Shown here piece after piece: positions 34,392 through 42,353 of a DNA stretch of 64,000 bases. The stretch covers positions 1 to 64,000 of the forward strand of contig NZ_JAERRF010000017.1 in NCBI RefSeq assembly GCF_016741875.1. The letters are read 5' to 3'. Each line of letters begins with the position of its first letter. Position 1 is the first letter of the stretch. Position numbers and translations under genes: made by a program. The notes under the pieces were generated by a model. It was not told the DNA's origin. It ran no database searches and saw nothing but the letters and a program-made list of their open reading frames with translations. This stretch comes from Streptomyces coffeae. Its GTDB lineage: Bacteria; Actinomycetota; Actinomycetes; Streptomycetales; Streptomycetaceae.

Positions 34392-35402
34392 CTAAGGGAG
34401 GGTAACGACCGTCGCTGCGTAGACGAGACCCGCTCCGAATCCGATGACGAGCGCGGTGTCGCCGCTCTTCGCCTGCCCCGTCGCCAACAGCCGCTCCATG
34501 GCGAGCGGAATGGAGGCGGCCGAGGTGTTGCCGGTGGTCTCCACGTCGCGGGCGACCGTGACGTGCTCCGGCAGCTTGAGGGTTTTGATCATCGAGTCGA
34601 TGATGCGCATATTGGCCTGGTGGGGGATGAACGCGTCGAGCTCGTCGGCGGTGATCCCGGCCTCGTCCAGGGCCTGCTGGGCGACCTTGGCCATCTCGTA
34701 CACGGCCCAGCGGAAGACCGCCTGGCCCTCCTGCCGGAGCGCGGGGAAGCGTACGTCCTCGCCGCTCTGTTCGCGGTAGACGTCCCAGGGCAGCGTCTGG
34801 CTGATGGTGTCGGACTTGTCGCCCTCCGAGCCCCAGACGGTCGGGCCGATCGCGGGCTCCTTGGACGGGCCGACCACCACGGCGCCCGCGCCGTCACCGA
34901 ACAGGAAGGCCGTGGCACGGTCCTCCAGATCGGTCAGATCGGACAGCCGCTCGACGCCGATGATCAGTACATGCTCGGCGGTGCCGTCGGTGACCATGCC
35001 CTTGGCGAGGGCCAGTCCGTAGCCGAAGCCCGCGCAGCCCGCCGAGATGTCGAACGCGGCCGGCTTGCCGGTGCCGAGCAGATGCGCGATCTCGGTGGCG
35101 ACCGCGGGGGTCTGCTTGAAGTGCGAGACGGTGGAGACGATCACGGCGCCGATCTGCTCGGGCGTCAGCCCCGCGTCGGCGATGGCCTTGCCGCCCGCCT
35201 CGACCGACATCTGGGCGACCGTCTCGTCCGGACCGGCCCAGTGGCGGGTGGCGATGCCCGAGCGGGTACGGATCCACTCGTCCGAGGAGTCGATGTGCTT
35301 GAGGATCTCCTCGTTCGGCACCACCCGGGTGGGACGGTAGCCGCCGACACCGAGGATGCGCGCGTACGGTGCGCCCTTGCTGGGCCTGATCTTCGCGGTC
35401 AT
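34392..35402 (-). CDS. fabH: Beta-ketoacyl-ACP synthase III
   Basis: A 336-residue initiating condensing enzyme joining an acyl-CoA starter (in Streptomyces often branched) with malonyl-ACP. The triad is present: Cys123 (ISAGCAGFGYG), His261 (FIPHQANMRI) and Asn292 (ETTGNTSAAS). ATG 35402 overlaps the fabD stop in an ATGA junction, so translation is coupled. Confidence 0.96.
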   Translation of the reverse strand: MTAKIRPSKGAPYARILGVGGYRPTRVVPNEEILKHIDSSDEWIRTRSGIATRHWAGPDETVAQMSVEAGGKAIADAGLTPEQIGAVIVSTVSHFKQTPAVATEIAHLLGTGKPAAFDISAGCAGFGYGLALAKGMVTDGTAEHVLIIGVERLSDLTDLEDRATAFLFGDGAGAVVVGPSKEPAIGPTVWGSEGDKSDTISQTLPWDVYREQSGEDVRFPALRQEGQAVFRWAVYEMAKVAQQALDEAGITADELDAFIPHQANMRIIDSMIKTLKLPEHVTVARDVETTGNTSAASIPLAMERLLATGQAKSGDTALVIGFGAGLVYAATVVTLP

Positions 35403-36394
35403 GCGTCTCGGAGCTCCTCTTCGGCCGTTGTGTCGGCGACAGGGTCGGCATGCTCGGCGATCAGCGCACGGGCCGCGTCGAGGTCGTCCGGAGTCTTGAG
35501 CGGTACGTGTCCGACGCCCGGCAGGGCGCGCTTGGCGATACCGGTGAGCGTCCCGCCCGGGGCCAGCTCGATCAGCCCGGTGACACCCAGCTCCTGGAAG
35601 GTCTCCATGCACAGGTCCCAGCGGACCGGGTTGGACACCTGGGCGACCAGCCGTTGGATCACCTCGGCGCCGGAGGTCACCACCGCGCCGTCGCGGTTGG
35701 AGACGTACGCGGTACGCGGGTCGGCGACCGGGACGCCCGCGACCAGGGCCTCGAGCGTGGCGACCGCCGGGGTCATGTGGTCGGTGTGGAAGGCACCGGC
35801 CACCTTCAGCGGAACGACCCGGCGCACGCCCTCCGGCTTGTCCTCGGCCAGCGCCGCCAGCTGCTCGGCGGTGCCCGCGGCCACGATCTGCCCGGCGCCG
35901 TTGACATTGGCCGCGGTCAGACCGTGCTTGCCGAGGTGCGCGACGACCTCGTCCTGCTCACCACCCAGTATGGCCGCCATGCCGGTCTCGGCGCGGCTCG
36001 CGGCCTCCGCCATGGCCAGGCCACGGCGGCGGACCAGCACCATGGCCGCCTCGTCGGTCAGCACCCCGGACACCGCGGCGGCGGTGATCTCACCGACGCT
36101 GTGGCCCGCGGTGGCGCCCAGACGGTGTGCCGAGGCGGCCGGGCCGGAGGGGGCGCCGGTGCCGTCGGAGAACAGGGCGTAGGCGGAGACGAGACCGGCG
36201 GCCACCAGCAGCGGCTGGGCCACCGCGGTGTCGCGGATCTCCTCCTCGTCGGCCTTGGTGCCGTAGTGGATCAGGTCCAGGCCGGAGACGGCCGACCACC
36301 AGGTCAGTCGTTCGGTGACACCGGGAAGATCGAGCCAGGGGGTCAGGAAGCCGGGCTTCTGAGCGCCTTGGCCGGGAGCGACGAGTACGAGCAC
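35399..36394 (-). CDS. fabD: Malonyl-CoA:ACP malonyltransferase
   Basis: A 331-residue acyltransferase that loads malonate on ACP. The nucleophile Ser99 is in AGHSVGEITAAAVSG, with GQGAQ near the start and AFHTDHM carrying the second active-site histidine. The start is one of two close GTG codons (36394 or 36400); 36394 has better spacing from a GAGAGAG run and gives MLVLVAPGQGAQ, the usual family start. First gene of the fab operon, downstream of fasR. Confidence 0.95.
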   Translation of the reverse strand: MLVLVAPGQGAQKPGFLTPWLDLPGVTERLTWWSAVSGLDLIHYGTKADEEEIRDTAVAQPLLVAAGLVSAYALFSDGTGAPSGPAASAHRLGATAGHSVGEITAAAVSGVLTDEAAMVLVRRRGLAMAEAASRAETGMAAILGGEQDEVVAHLGKHGLTAANVNGAGQIVAAGTAEQLAALAEDKPEGVRRVVPLKVAGAFHTDHMTPAVATLEALVAGVPVADPRTAYVSNRDGAVVTSGAEVIQRLVAQVSNPVRWDLCMETFQELGVTGLIELAPGGTLTGIAKRALPGVGHVPLKTPDDLDAARALIAEHADPVADTTAEEELRDA

Positions 36395-36462
36395 TCTCAC
36401 ACTCTCTCTTGTGGGTGGTCCGGCTCGCCCGTGAGGACAAGGACGAAGAACCGTCAGGGGAA

Positions 36463-36479
36463 TTGTTGGAGTCCAACAA
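36463..36479 (-). promoter_or_regulatory. Perfect palindrome upstream of fabD, candidate FasR operator
   Basis: TTGTTGGA (36463-36470) and TCCAACAA (36472-36479) are exact inverted repeats around one base. It sits in the 89-bp gap between the end of fasR and fabD, about 70 bp before the fabD start. FasR is known in S. coelicolor to bind the fabD promoter; the match of this sequence to that site is my inference. Confidence 0.6.
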
Positions 36480-36483
36480 AGGG

Positions 36484-37668
36484 TCAGGGAAGTATGTCTC
36501 CATCGGCAAGACGACCGAGGATCAGCGCTATGCGCAGCGTGAACGCCGACCTGACGTCGGAAGGTGACCATCCGGTGACGTCGGTCACACGTCGTAGCCG
36601 GTAGCGGACGGTGTTGGGGTGCACGAAGAGCATCCGGGCCGCGCCCTCGAGACTGCTGGCCTGCTCCAGATACACGCTCAGCGTCTCCAGCAGCGCGGAG
36701 CCCGCTTCCTCCAGCGGTCTGTAGATCTCCTCCACCAACTGCTCACGGGCAGCTGGATCCCCGGCCATCGCACGCTCCGGCAGCAGATCATCCGCCAGCA
36801 CCGGGCGCGGTGCGTCCGGCCAGGCCGTGCACGCTTTGAGTCCCGCCGCGGCGGCGCCCGCCGAGCGGGTCGCGGCCAGCAGGTCGGAGACCACCGGACC
36901 GGCCACCACCGGGCCCGGGGCGTACGGCCCGATGAGCGCCTTCGCCGCCTGGAGCGGATTGTCCGAGCCGCCCGCGACCACCACCAGACGGTCACCGAGC
37001 ACCCCGGTGAGCACCTGGAGCTTGGCATGCCGGGCGGCTCGCCGGATCGCCTCCACGGTCAGCTCGCTGTCCCCGTCCGGGGCGGTGCCCAGCACCACGC
37101 ACACATGCTCGGGCGCGTTCCAGCCGAGGGCGGCGGCGCGGGACAGCGCTCCCTCGTCCGCCTCGCCCGAGAGCACCGCGTTGACCACCAGGGACTCCAG
37201 CCGGGCGTCCCAGGCGCCGCGCGCCTCGGCCGCCTGCGCGTACACCTGGGCGGTGGCGAAGGCGATCTCCCGCGCGTACACCAGCAGCGCTTCGCGCAGC
37301 ACCGACTCATCGCCCGGAGCGGCCACCTCGTCGATCGCGGACTCCATCACCTCGATGGTGGTCCGCACCATCTCCACCGTCTGCCGCAGGGTGATCGCGC
37401 GGGTCAGCTCGCGCGGGGCGGTGCCGAAGACATCGGTGCTGATCGCCTGCGGGGCCTCCGGATGCCGGAACCACTCGGTGAAGGCCGCGATACCCGCCTG
37501 CGCCACCAGCCCGATCCAGGAGCGGTTCTCGGGCGGCATCGCCCGGTACCACGGCAGCTGCTCGTCCATGCGCGCGATGGCGGCGGCGGCCAGCTTCCCG
37601 GAGGACTTCTCCAGGCGGCGCAGGGTGGCACTGTGGGGATGCGGGAGGTTCGCGGCTGGTTCAGGCAC
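36484..37668 (-). CDS. fasR: Fatty acid synthesis regulator FasR (PucR type)
   Basis: A 394-residue transcription activator. In S. coelicolor FasR (SCO2386) activates the fabDHPF operon. The C-terminal helix-turn-helix of the PucR/CdaR type is clear: LEGAARMLFVHPNTVRYRLR then RVTDVTGW. A central GGDEF-like sensory region (about 160-290) precedes it, and the N-terminus is helical. GTG start at 37668. Same strand and directly upstream of fabD, in the order known from S. coelicolor. Confidence 0.93.
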   Translation of the reverse strand: MPEPAANLPHPHSATLRRLEKSSGKLAAAAIARMDEQLPWYRAMPPENRSWIGLVAQAGIAAFTEWFRHPEAPQAISTDVFGTAPRELTRAITLRQTVEMVRTTIEVMESAIDEVAAPGDESVLREALLVYAREIAFATAQVYAQAAEARGAWDARLESLVVNAVLSGEADEGALSRAAALGWNAPEHVCVVLGTAPDGDSELTVEAIRRAARHAKLQVLTGVLGDRLVVVAGGSDNPLQAAKALIGPYAPGPVVAGPVVSDLLAATRSAGAAAAGLKACTAWPDAPRPVLADDLLPERAMAGDPAAREQLVEEIYRPLEEAGSALLETLSVYLEQASSLEGAARMLFVHPNTVRYRLRRVTDVTGWSPSDVRSAFTLRIALILGRLADGDILP

Positions 37669-37780
37669 GGGGTCAAGACTGCCTTATCGGATGGTGTACG
37701 CGGGGGGCGGGGAGCTACGGGGCGGTAGGGGACGGGGCGGACGGGGCGGGGGCGGGGAGCGCACTACCGTGGACCGGGTG

Positions 37781-38449
37781 ATGTGGATACAGCGGTCCGG
37801 TGCACGGTATCCGGGCGGGGACGGCACCGGCATCGAGACGCGCCACGCCTTTTCCTTCTCCGGGCACTACGACCCGGACAATGTGCGATTCGGGCTGCTC
37901 GTGGCCTGCAACGAGGAGCGGCTGGCGCCCGGCGCGGGCTTCGCCGAGCACCCCCACCGCGATCTGGAGATCGTGACCTGGGTGGTCGAGGGCGAGCTCA
38001 CCCACGAGGACTCCACCGGGGCCCGGACCGTGGTGCGCCCCGGCGATGTACAGCGGCTCAGCGCGGGCGGCGGGGTGCGCCACACCGAGCGGAACGCGGG
38101 CCCGGAGCCCCTGGTCTTTGTGCAGATGTGGCTGGTGCCCGGCCCCGGCGCCCCGGCCGAGCCCGGGTACGAGGTGGTGCGCGGTATCGCCGACGGCACC
38201 CCGTACGCGCTGGAGCGCACCGAGGCGGTGCTGCATGTACGGCGGCTGCTGGACGGTGAGCGCACCGCGTTGCCGGACGCGCCCTGGAGTTACGTCCACG
38301 GGGTGCGCGGCGCGGTGCGGATCGGCGACGAGACGCTGGGCGCGGGTGACGCGGCCCGGGTGCGGAACGCGCGCGGGCTGGAGGCGCGCGCCGAGGGCCC
38401 GGCGGAGCTGCTGGTGTGGGAGATGCACACGGAGCCGGTGTACGGCTGA
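37781..38449 (+). CDS. Pirin-family protein
   Basis: A 222-residue bicupin. The N-terminal cupin contains the metal-binding pattern FAEHPHRDLEIVTWVVEGEL with histidines and glutamate, and the later GGGVRHTERNAGPEPLVFVQ. The C-terminal cupin has lost the metal ligands, as usual for the family. Some pirins are quercetin dioxygenases; the role here is unknown. Start is uncertain: ATG 37781, or GTG 37769 (better spaced from GGGGAG). Confidence 0.88.
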   Translation: MWIQRSGARYPGGDGTGIETRHAFSFSGHYDPDNVRFGLLVACNEERLAPGAGFAEHPHRDLEIVTWVVEGELTHEDSTGARTVVRPGDVQRLSAGGGVRHTERNAGPEPLVFVQMWLVPGPGAPAEPGYEVVRGIADGTPYALERTEAVLHVRRLLDGERTALPDAPWSYVHGVRGAVRIGDETLGAGDAARVRNARGLEARAEGPAELLVWEMHTEPVYG

Positions 38450-38475
38450 CGCCGGCCGGGCGGGGGTACGGGAGC

Positions 38476-39294
38476 TCAGCCCGTGCGCAGCTCGGCGAGG
38501 ACCGCGTCGGTCAGGGCGGGCCAGACCTCCACGGCCCAGGGCCCGAAGGGCCGGTCGGTCAGGGCCACACAGGCCGCCCGCGCCTCCGGGTCGACCCACA
38601 GGAAGGTGCCGGACTGGCCGAAGTGCCCGAAGGTGCGGGGCGAGGAGGAACCACCGGTCCAGTGCGGGGACTTGCCGTCGCGTATCTCGAAGCCCAGCCC
38701 CCAGTCGTTGGGCCGCTGATGGCCGTAGCCGGGCAGCACCCCGGTCAGCCCCGGGTGCACCACGGAGGTGGCCTCGGCCAGCGTCTGGGACGCCAGCAGC
38801 CGCGGGGCCTGGAGCTCGGCCGCGAAACGGACCAGGTCGCCCACGGTGGAGACACCGTCCTTGGCGGGGGAGCCGGGCAGGTCGGTCGCGGTCATGCCGA
38901 GCGGCTCCAGCACCGCCTGGCGCAGATACTCGCCGAACGGGATGTCCGTGGCCTTGGCGATGTGGTCGCCCAGCACCTCGAAGCCCGCGTTGGAGTACAG
39001 ACGGCGGTTGCCGGGGGCGGCGACCACGCGGTGCTCGTCGAAGGCGAGCCCGGAGGTGTGCGCGAGCAGATGGCGGACGGTGGAGCCCTCGGGCCCGGCC
39101 GGTTCGTCCAGCTCGACCGCGCCCTCCTCGACGGCGAGCAGCGCGGCGTAGGCGGCGAGCGGCTTGGTGACCGAGGCGAGCGGGAAGCGGTGGTCGGCCG
39201 GGCCGTACGATCCGGCCTGGGTGCCGTCCGCCGTGACGACGGCCGCCGCCGCCGTGGGGACCGGCCAGTTCTCGATCATCCGCAGGCTTTCCAT
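38476..39294 (-). CDS. Serine hydrolase of the beta-lactamase (class C/esterase) fold
   Basis: A 272-residue enzyme without signal peptide. It carries the active-site triad of the family: SVTK (Ser-x-x-Lys) in FPLASVTKPLAAYAAL, the Tyr motif YSN in RRLYSNAGFEVLG, and an HFG/SGT element in TFGHFGQSGTFLW. The cytoplasmic location suggests an esterase or peptidase rather than a resistance beta-lactamase. ATG 39294. Divergent from the MerR gene, across a MerR-type promoter. Confidence 0.87.
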   Translation of the reverse strand: MESLRMIENWPVPTAAAAVVTADGTQAGSYGPADHRFPLASVTKPLAAYAALLAVEEGAVELDEPAGPEGSTVRHLLAHTSGLAFDEHRVVAAPGNRRLYSNAGFEVLGDHIAKATDIPFGEYLRQAVLEPLGMTATDLPGSPAKDGVSTVGDLVRFAAELQAPRLLASQTLAEATSVVHPGLTGVLPGYGHQRPNDWGLGFEIRDGKSPHWTGGSSSPRTFGHFGQSGTFLWVDPEARAACVALTDRPFGPWAVEVWPALTDAVLAELRTG

Positions 39295-39337
39295 GGCCCT
39301 GAGCCTAATGCCCGCCGGAATCCGCCCCGCAATCCGC

Positions 39338-39368
39338 TTGCTTGGAGCGCACTCGAAGTCCATAGCGT
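39338..39368 (+). promoter_or_regulatory. MerR-type promoter with 19-bp spacer
   Basis: -35 TTGCTT (39338-39343) and -10 TAGCGT (39363-39368) are separated by 19 bp, the long spacer that only MerR activators make usable. The inverted repeat CTTGGAG/CTCGAAG (39341-39347, 39352-39358; six of seven pairs) fills the spacer. It reads towards the merR gene at 39423, so it is likely autoregulated. Confidence 0.75.
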
Positions 39369-39422
39369 TGTCCCGGGTGTGGAACGCGCACACAGCAGCG
39401 ATCGGCGAGAGGGTGTTTCGGC

Positions 39423-39899
39423 ATGACCGTGATGGAGAGCGCTCCGGCTCCGGCTCTGGCTCCGGCTCCGGCGAAGCCGCGGATCTGCGAGGACGAGCAT
39501 CCGTACCCGCGGCCGACCGGACAGGACCGCTACACGATCAGCGAGGTCGCCGCGCACACCGGGCTGAGCGCGCACACCCTGCGCTGGTACGAGCGGATCG
39601 GACTGATGCCACATGTGGACCGCACCCACACCGGTCAGCGCCGGTTCACCAACCGCGATCTGGACTGGCTGGAGCTGGTGGGCAAGCTGCGGCTGACCGG
39701 GATGCCGGTGGCGGACATGGTCCGCTACGCCGAGCTGGTCCGCGCCGGGCAGCAGACCTTTCCCGAGCGCGAGGAACTGCTGACCGAGCACCGGGAGAAC
39801 GTCCGGACGCGGATCGCGGAGCTGGAGAGCACCCTCGAGGTCATCGACTACAAGATCAGCGTCTACTCCGACGCGCGGCGGCGGACGGAAGGCGCCTGA
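39423..39899 (+). CDS. MerR-family transcriptional regulator
   Basis: A 158-residue regulator. After a disordered Pro/Ala N-terminus (about 35 residues), the winged helix reads YTISEVAAHTGLSAHTLRWY, ERIGLMPHVDRTHTGQRRF, then the coiled dimer helix IAELESTLEVIDYKI. No metal-binding cysteines occur near the C-terminus, so a small organic ligand or a partner is more likely than a metal. Its own promoter has the MerR form. The usual neighbour (an aldo-keto reductase or exporter) is not adjacent. Confidence 0.92.
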   Translation: MTVMESAPAPALAPAPAKPRICEDEHPYPRPTGQDRYTISEVAAHTGLSAHTLRWYERIGLMPHVDRTHTGQRRFTNRDLDWLELVGKLRLTGMPVADMVRYAELVRAGQQTFPEREELLTEHRENVRTRIAELESTLEVIDYKISVYSDARRRTEGA

Positions 39900-39967
39900 T
39901 ACGGGTACGAGGGCGTCCGGGGGCGCGGCTTCCCGCGGGGGCGGCCGGGTCAGCTGCGTTCAGCCGT

Positions 39968-40240
39968 TCAGCCGCGGAGGGCCGCCAGCACCACCGTCAC
40001 GCACAGGACGGCGAACGCCGCGGCGGCCCGGCCCAGCACGGCCCGGCGGACCCCGGCCGGGTCCGTTCCGCCGCCCGTGTCCTCGTCCGCCCGCGCCCGC
40101 TCGTCGGGGCCTCCGGGGCGGTCCTGACGCCCCAGGTCCCGCGCGGCTGAGTCCCGCCCCTCCGGGCCCCGGCGTTCCAGGGCGAAGAGACCGGCGCACA
40201 GCACCGCGAGCGCCGGGGGGTGGGGGTCATCCGAGGCCAT
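39968..40240 (-). CDS. Small membrane protein coupled to the DUF1023 hydrolase
   Basis: A 90-residue protein with a charged middle (RRGPEGRDSAARDLG) between two hydrophobic stretches, LAVLCAGLFAL near the N-terminus and AAAFAVLCVTVVLAALRG at the end. ATG 40240 lies inside the last codons of the hydrolase gene, a 14-base overlap typical of coupled translation. Possibly an accessory or anchor for the hydrolase. Family not recognised. Confidence 0.6.
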   Translation of the reverse strand: MASDDPHPPALAVLCAGLFALERRGPEGRDSAARDLGRQDRPGGPDERARADEDTGGGTDPAGVRRAVLGRAAAAFAVLCVTVVLAALRG

Positions 40241-41426
40241 GGCGGCAGTCCTGGTCGCCGGCGCCGCGATCCGCGCACCGGACCCCGTCGAACTGCCCGA
40301 GCGCGATCCGGGCGAAGTTGCGCAGCGAGTCCGTACCGGGGGCGAAGTAACCGGTGTGGCCGTGGGCGCGGTCGGCGGAGACCACCCGGGCGCCGAAGGA
40401 TCCGTCGGTCGGGTCCTCGCCGTGGCCGAGGCCCAGGAACGCATAGCCGGTCACCCGCCGTATCCAGTCGGTGCTGTCCCGCGTCGCCCACACCCGGGCG
40501 GGGGTGTGCAGCCCCTCGGCGCTGTCGGCGCGCATCCCCGGGCTGCCCAGGACCACCAGGTCCGAGACCCGGGTCCGGTCCATCGCGGGGGCGGCGACCC
40601 CGCAGAGGACCGAGCCGTAGCTGTGGCAGAAGACGGTGGGCGGCGCCTCCGCGGTGGCCGCGGTGGTCACCGCGAGCCCCGCCAGGAACCGGTCCAGACG
40701 CGGTGCCCCCGCCTCGGCCAGCCTGCTGGTCGCGGCGTCCGGGCCGACCCCCACCGGGGTGGTGTAGCCGACCCACGCCACCACGGCGGTGGGGGTGCCG
40801 GGCGCCTCCCGGGCCATCCGCGCCCGCAGCGCCCGCGCCATGCCGACGGGGGTGCCGTACCGGTCGTGGTCGCGGTCGAAGGAGTTCAGGTCGATGTCCG
40901 AGCCGGGCACCACGACAGCCGTGCGCCGCGCCGTCCCCAGATCGCCGAACACCTCGGCCACCTGGCCGCGGCCGCGCGGATCGAAGGCGAGGATCCGACG
41001 GCCCGGGGAGAGCAGTGAGGTGTAGCGCTCGACGAGCGGGCTGTCGGGGTCGGCGGCGCGCTCCTTGTCGCGCGTGGCCCGGATGGCACGGGCGTTGGCC
41101 TCGTAGCGCAGTGCCAGGGGCGCGCCGTCGAGGTTGCCCACCACCTGCGGATGGCGGATGACCAGGGCCCGCCGCTGGACATCGGTGAGCCCGGCGAAGA
41201 AGCGGGCGATATGGGCCGGGGAGGCGGTGGCCGGGTCGGGCAACTCCCGCCCGGGGCCCGGCAGCGAGTGATCGGCGCGCCAGGCGGAGGTGCCGGGCGG
41301 CGGTCCGGTGATGGCCTGCTCCTCGTGGGCGACGGCCCACCCGGCCGTCCCGGCCATGACGGTGACGGTGAGCGCGGCCGTGATCAGACGGCGGGCGTAG
41401 TGCCGGGGTCGATGCGTCGGGGACAT
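40227..41426 (-). CDS. Exported alpha/beta hydrolase, DUF1023 family (copy 1)
   Basis: A 399-residue protein with an N-terminal signal or anchor segment (residues about 12-33, ALTVTVMAGTAGWAVA). The hydrolase domain has the nucleophile serine in FCHSYGSVLCGVAA (around residue 268), preceded by ILAFDPRGRGQVAEVFGDL and VVVPGSDIDL; LGHGEDPTDGSFGARV and GHTGYF carry acid and histidine candidates. Substrate unknown. A close paralogue lies at 44845-46050, beyond a two-component system. An ATACC-GG-GGTAT site is about 95 bp upstream. Confidence 0.87.
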   Translation of the reverse strand: MSPTHRPRHYARRLITAALTVTVMAGTAGWAVAHEEQAITGPPPGTSAWRADHSLPGPGRELPDPATASPAHIARFFAGLTDVQRRALVIRHPQVVGNLDGAPLALRYEANARAIRATRDKERAADPDSPLVERYTSLLSPGRRILAFDPRGRGQVAEVFGDLGTARRTAVVVPGSDIDLNSFDRDHDRYGTPVGMARALRARMAREAPGTPTAVVAWVGYTTPVGVGPDAATSRLAEAGAPRLDRFLAGLAVTTAATAEAPPTVFCHSYGSVLCGVAAPAMDRTRVSDLVVLGSPGMRADSAEGLHTPARVWATRDSTDWIRRVTGYAFLGLGHGEDPTDGSFGARVVSADRAHGHTGYFAPGTDSLRNFARIALGQFDGVRCADRGAGDQDCRHGLG

Positions 41427-41516
41427 GGCCGCGGGTTTCCCTCTTCCGTTCGGTGGCGAGGGAAACGTAGGGAGCCGGTGGGTGGCGGGGCGTCACACCG
41501 CGGTGCCAAGTCGGGA

Positions 41517-41535
41517 GTCATACCGGGGTATTGGG
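41517..41535. promoter_or_regulatory. ATACC-GG-GGTAT site upstream of DUF1023 copy 1
   Basis: GTCATACCGGGGTATTGG matches the site upstream of the histidine kinase gene (43782-43799) at 16 of 18 positions. The inner palindrome is 41520-41531. A degenerate copy (ACACC-GC-GGTGC) lies 25 bp to the left, mirroring the paired arrangement at the kinase promoter. Confidence 0.55.
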
Positions 41536-41652
41536 TGGTCCGGGGGCTCACCCCCGGTTCGTGGCCAGCCGGCCGAGGGTCGGCTCGTGCGTGATCATCG
41601 TCCCCGTCATGGTGCGCACCGTACGGGCGGGCACCGACAGACCCGCCGCGGG

Positions 41653-42333
41653 CTACTGCCCGCCGGGCGACACCAGTCCCGATTCATACGCGAAGATCAC
41701 CGCTTGCGCCCGGTCGCGGAGTTCCAGCTTGGCCAGCACCCGGCCGATATGGGTTTTCACCGTCTGCTCGGCCAGCACCAGCGACTCGGCTATCTCCTGG
41801 TTGGACAGCCCGCGCGCGATCAGCTCCAGCACCTCCGTCTCCCGCGGGGTCAGCCCGCCGCGGCGCAGCGTGAGGTTGTTGCGGCGGGTCGCGGGGCGCT
41901 GGCGGGCGAAGTCGGCGATCAGCCGGCGGGTGACCGAGGGGGCGAGCAGCGCCTCGCCCGCCGCCACCACCCGCACCGCGGAGATCAGATCGGCGGGCGG
42001 GGCGTCCTTGAGCAGAAAGCCGCTGGCCCCGGCGCGCAGCGCCTCGTAGACGTAATCGTCCACGTCGAAGGTGGTGAGCATCAGCACCTTGGGCCGGTGG
42101 GTGACCCCGCGCGGTGGATCGAGCAGTTGGCGGGCCGCCTCCAGGCCGTCCATCTCGGGCATCCGGACGTCCATCAGCACCACATCGGGGTGGGCGCGCC
42201 TGCTGACCTCCACACCCTGCCGTCCGTCGGGCGCCTCCCCGACGATGTCGATGTCGGTCTGCGCGGCGAGCAGCGCGGCGAACCCCGCCCGCACCATCGC
42301 CTGGTCGTCGACGATGATCACCTTGATGGTCAT
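41653..42333 (-). CDS. NarL/LuxR-family response regulator
   Basis: A 226-residue regulator. Receiver domain: acidic pair Asp9/Asp10, phospho-acceptor Asp55 in VVLMDVRMPEMDG, lysine in GFLLKDA. LuxR helix-turn-helix: LTPRETEVLELIARGLSNQE then VKTHIGRVLAKLELRDRAQA. ATG 42333 is 20 bases after the kinase stop, so it is the second gene of a kinase-regulator operon. It probably binds the ATACC-NN-GGTAT sites upstream of the kinase and of DUF1023 copy 1. Confidence 0.94.
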   Translation of the reverse strand: MTIKVIIVDDQAMVRAGFAALLAAQTDIDIVGEAPDGRQGVEVSRRAHPDVVLMDVRMPEMDGLEAARQLLDPPRGVTHRPKVLMLTTFDVDDYVYEALRAGASGFLLKDAPPADLISAVRVVAAGEALLAPSVTRRLIADFARQRPATRRNNLTLRRGGLTPRETEVLELIARGLSNQEIAESLVLAEQTVKTHIGRVLAKLELRDRAQAVIFAYESGLVSPGGQ

Positions 42334-42353
42334 GGATCCGTTTCTTCGGAGGC

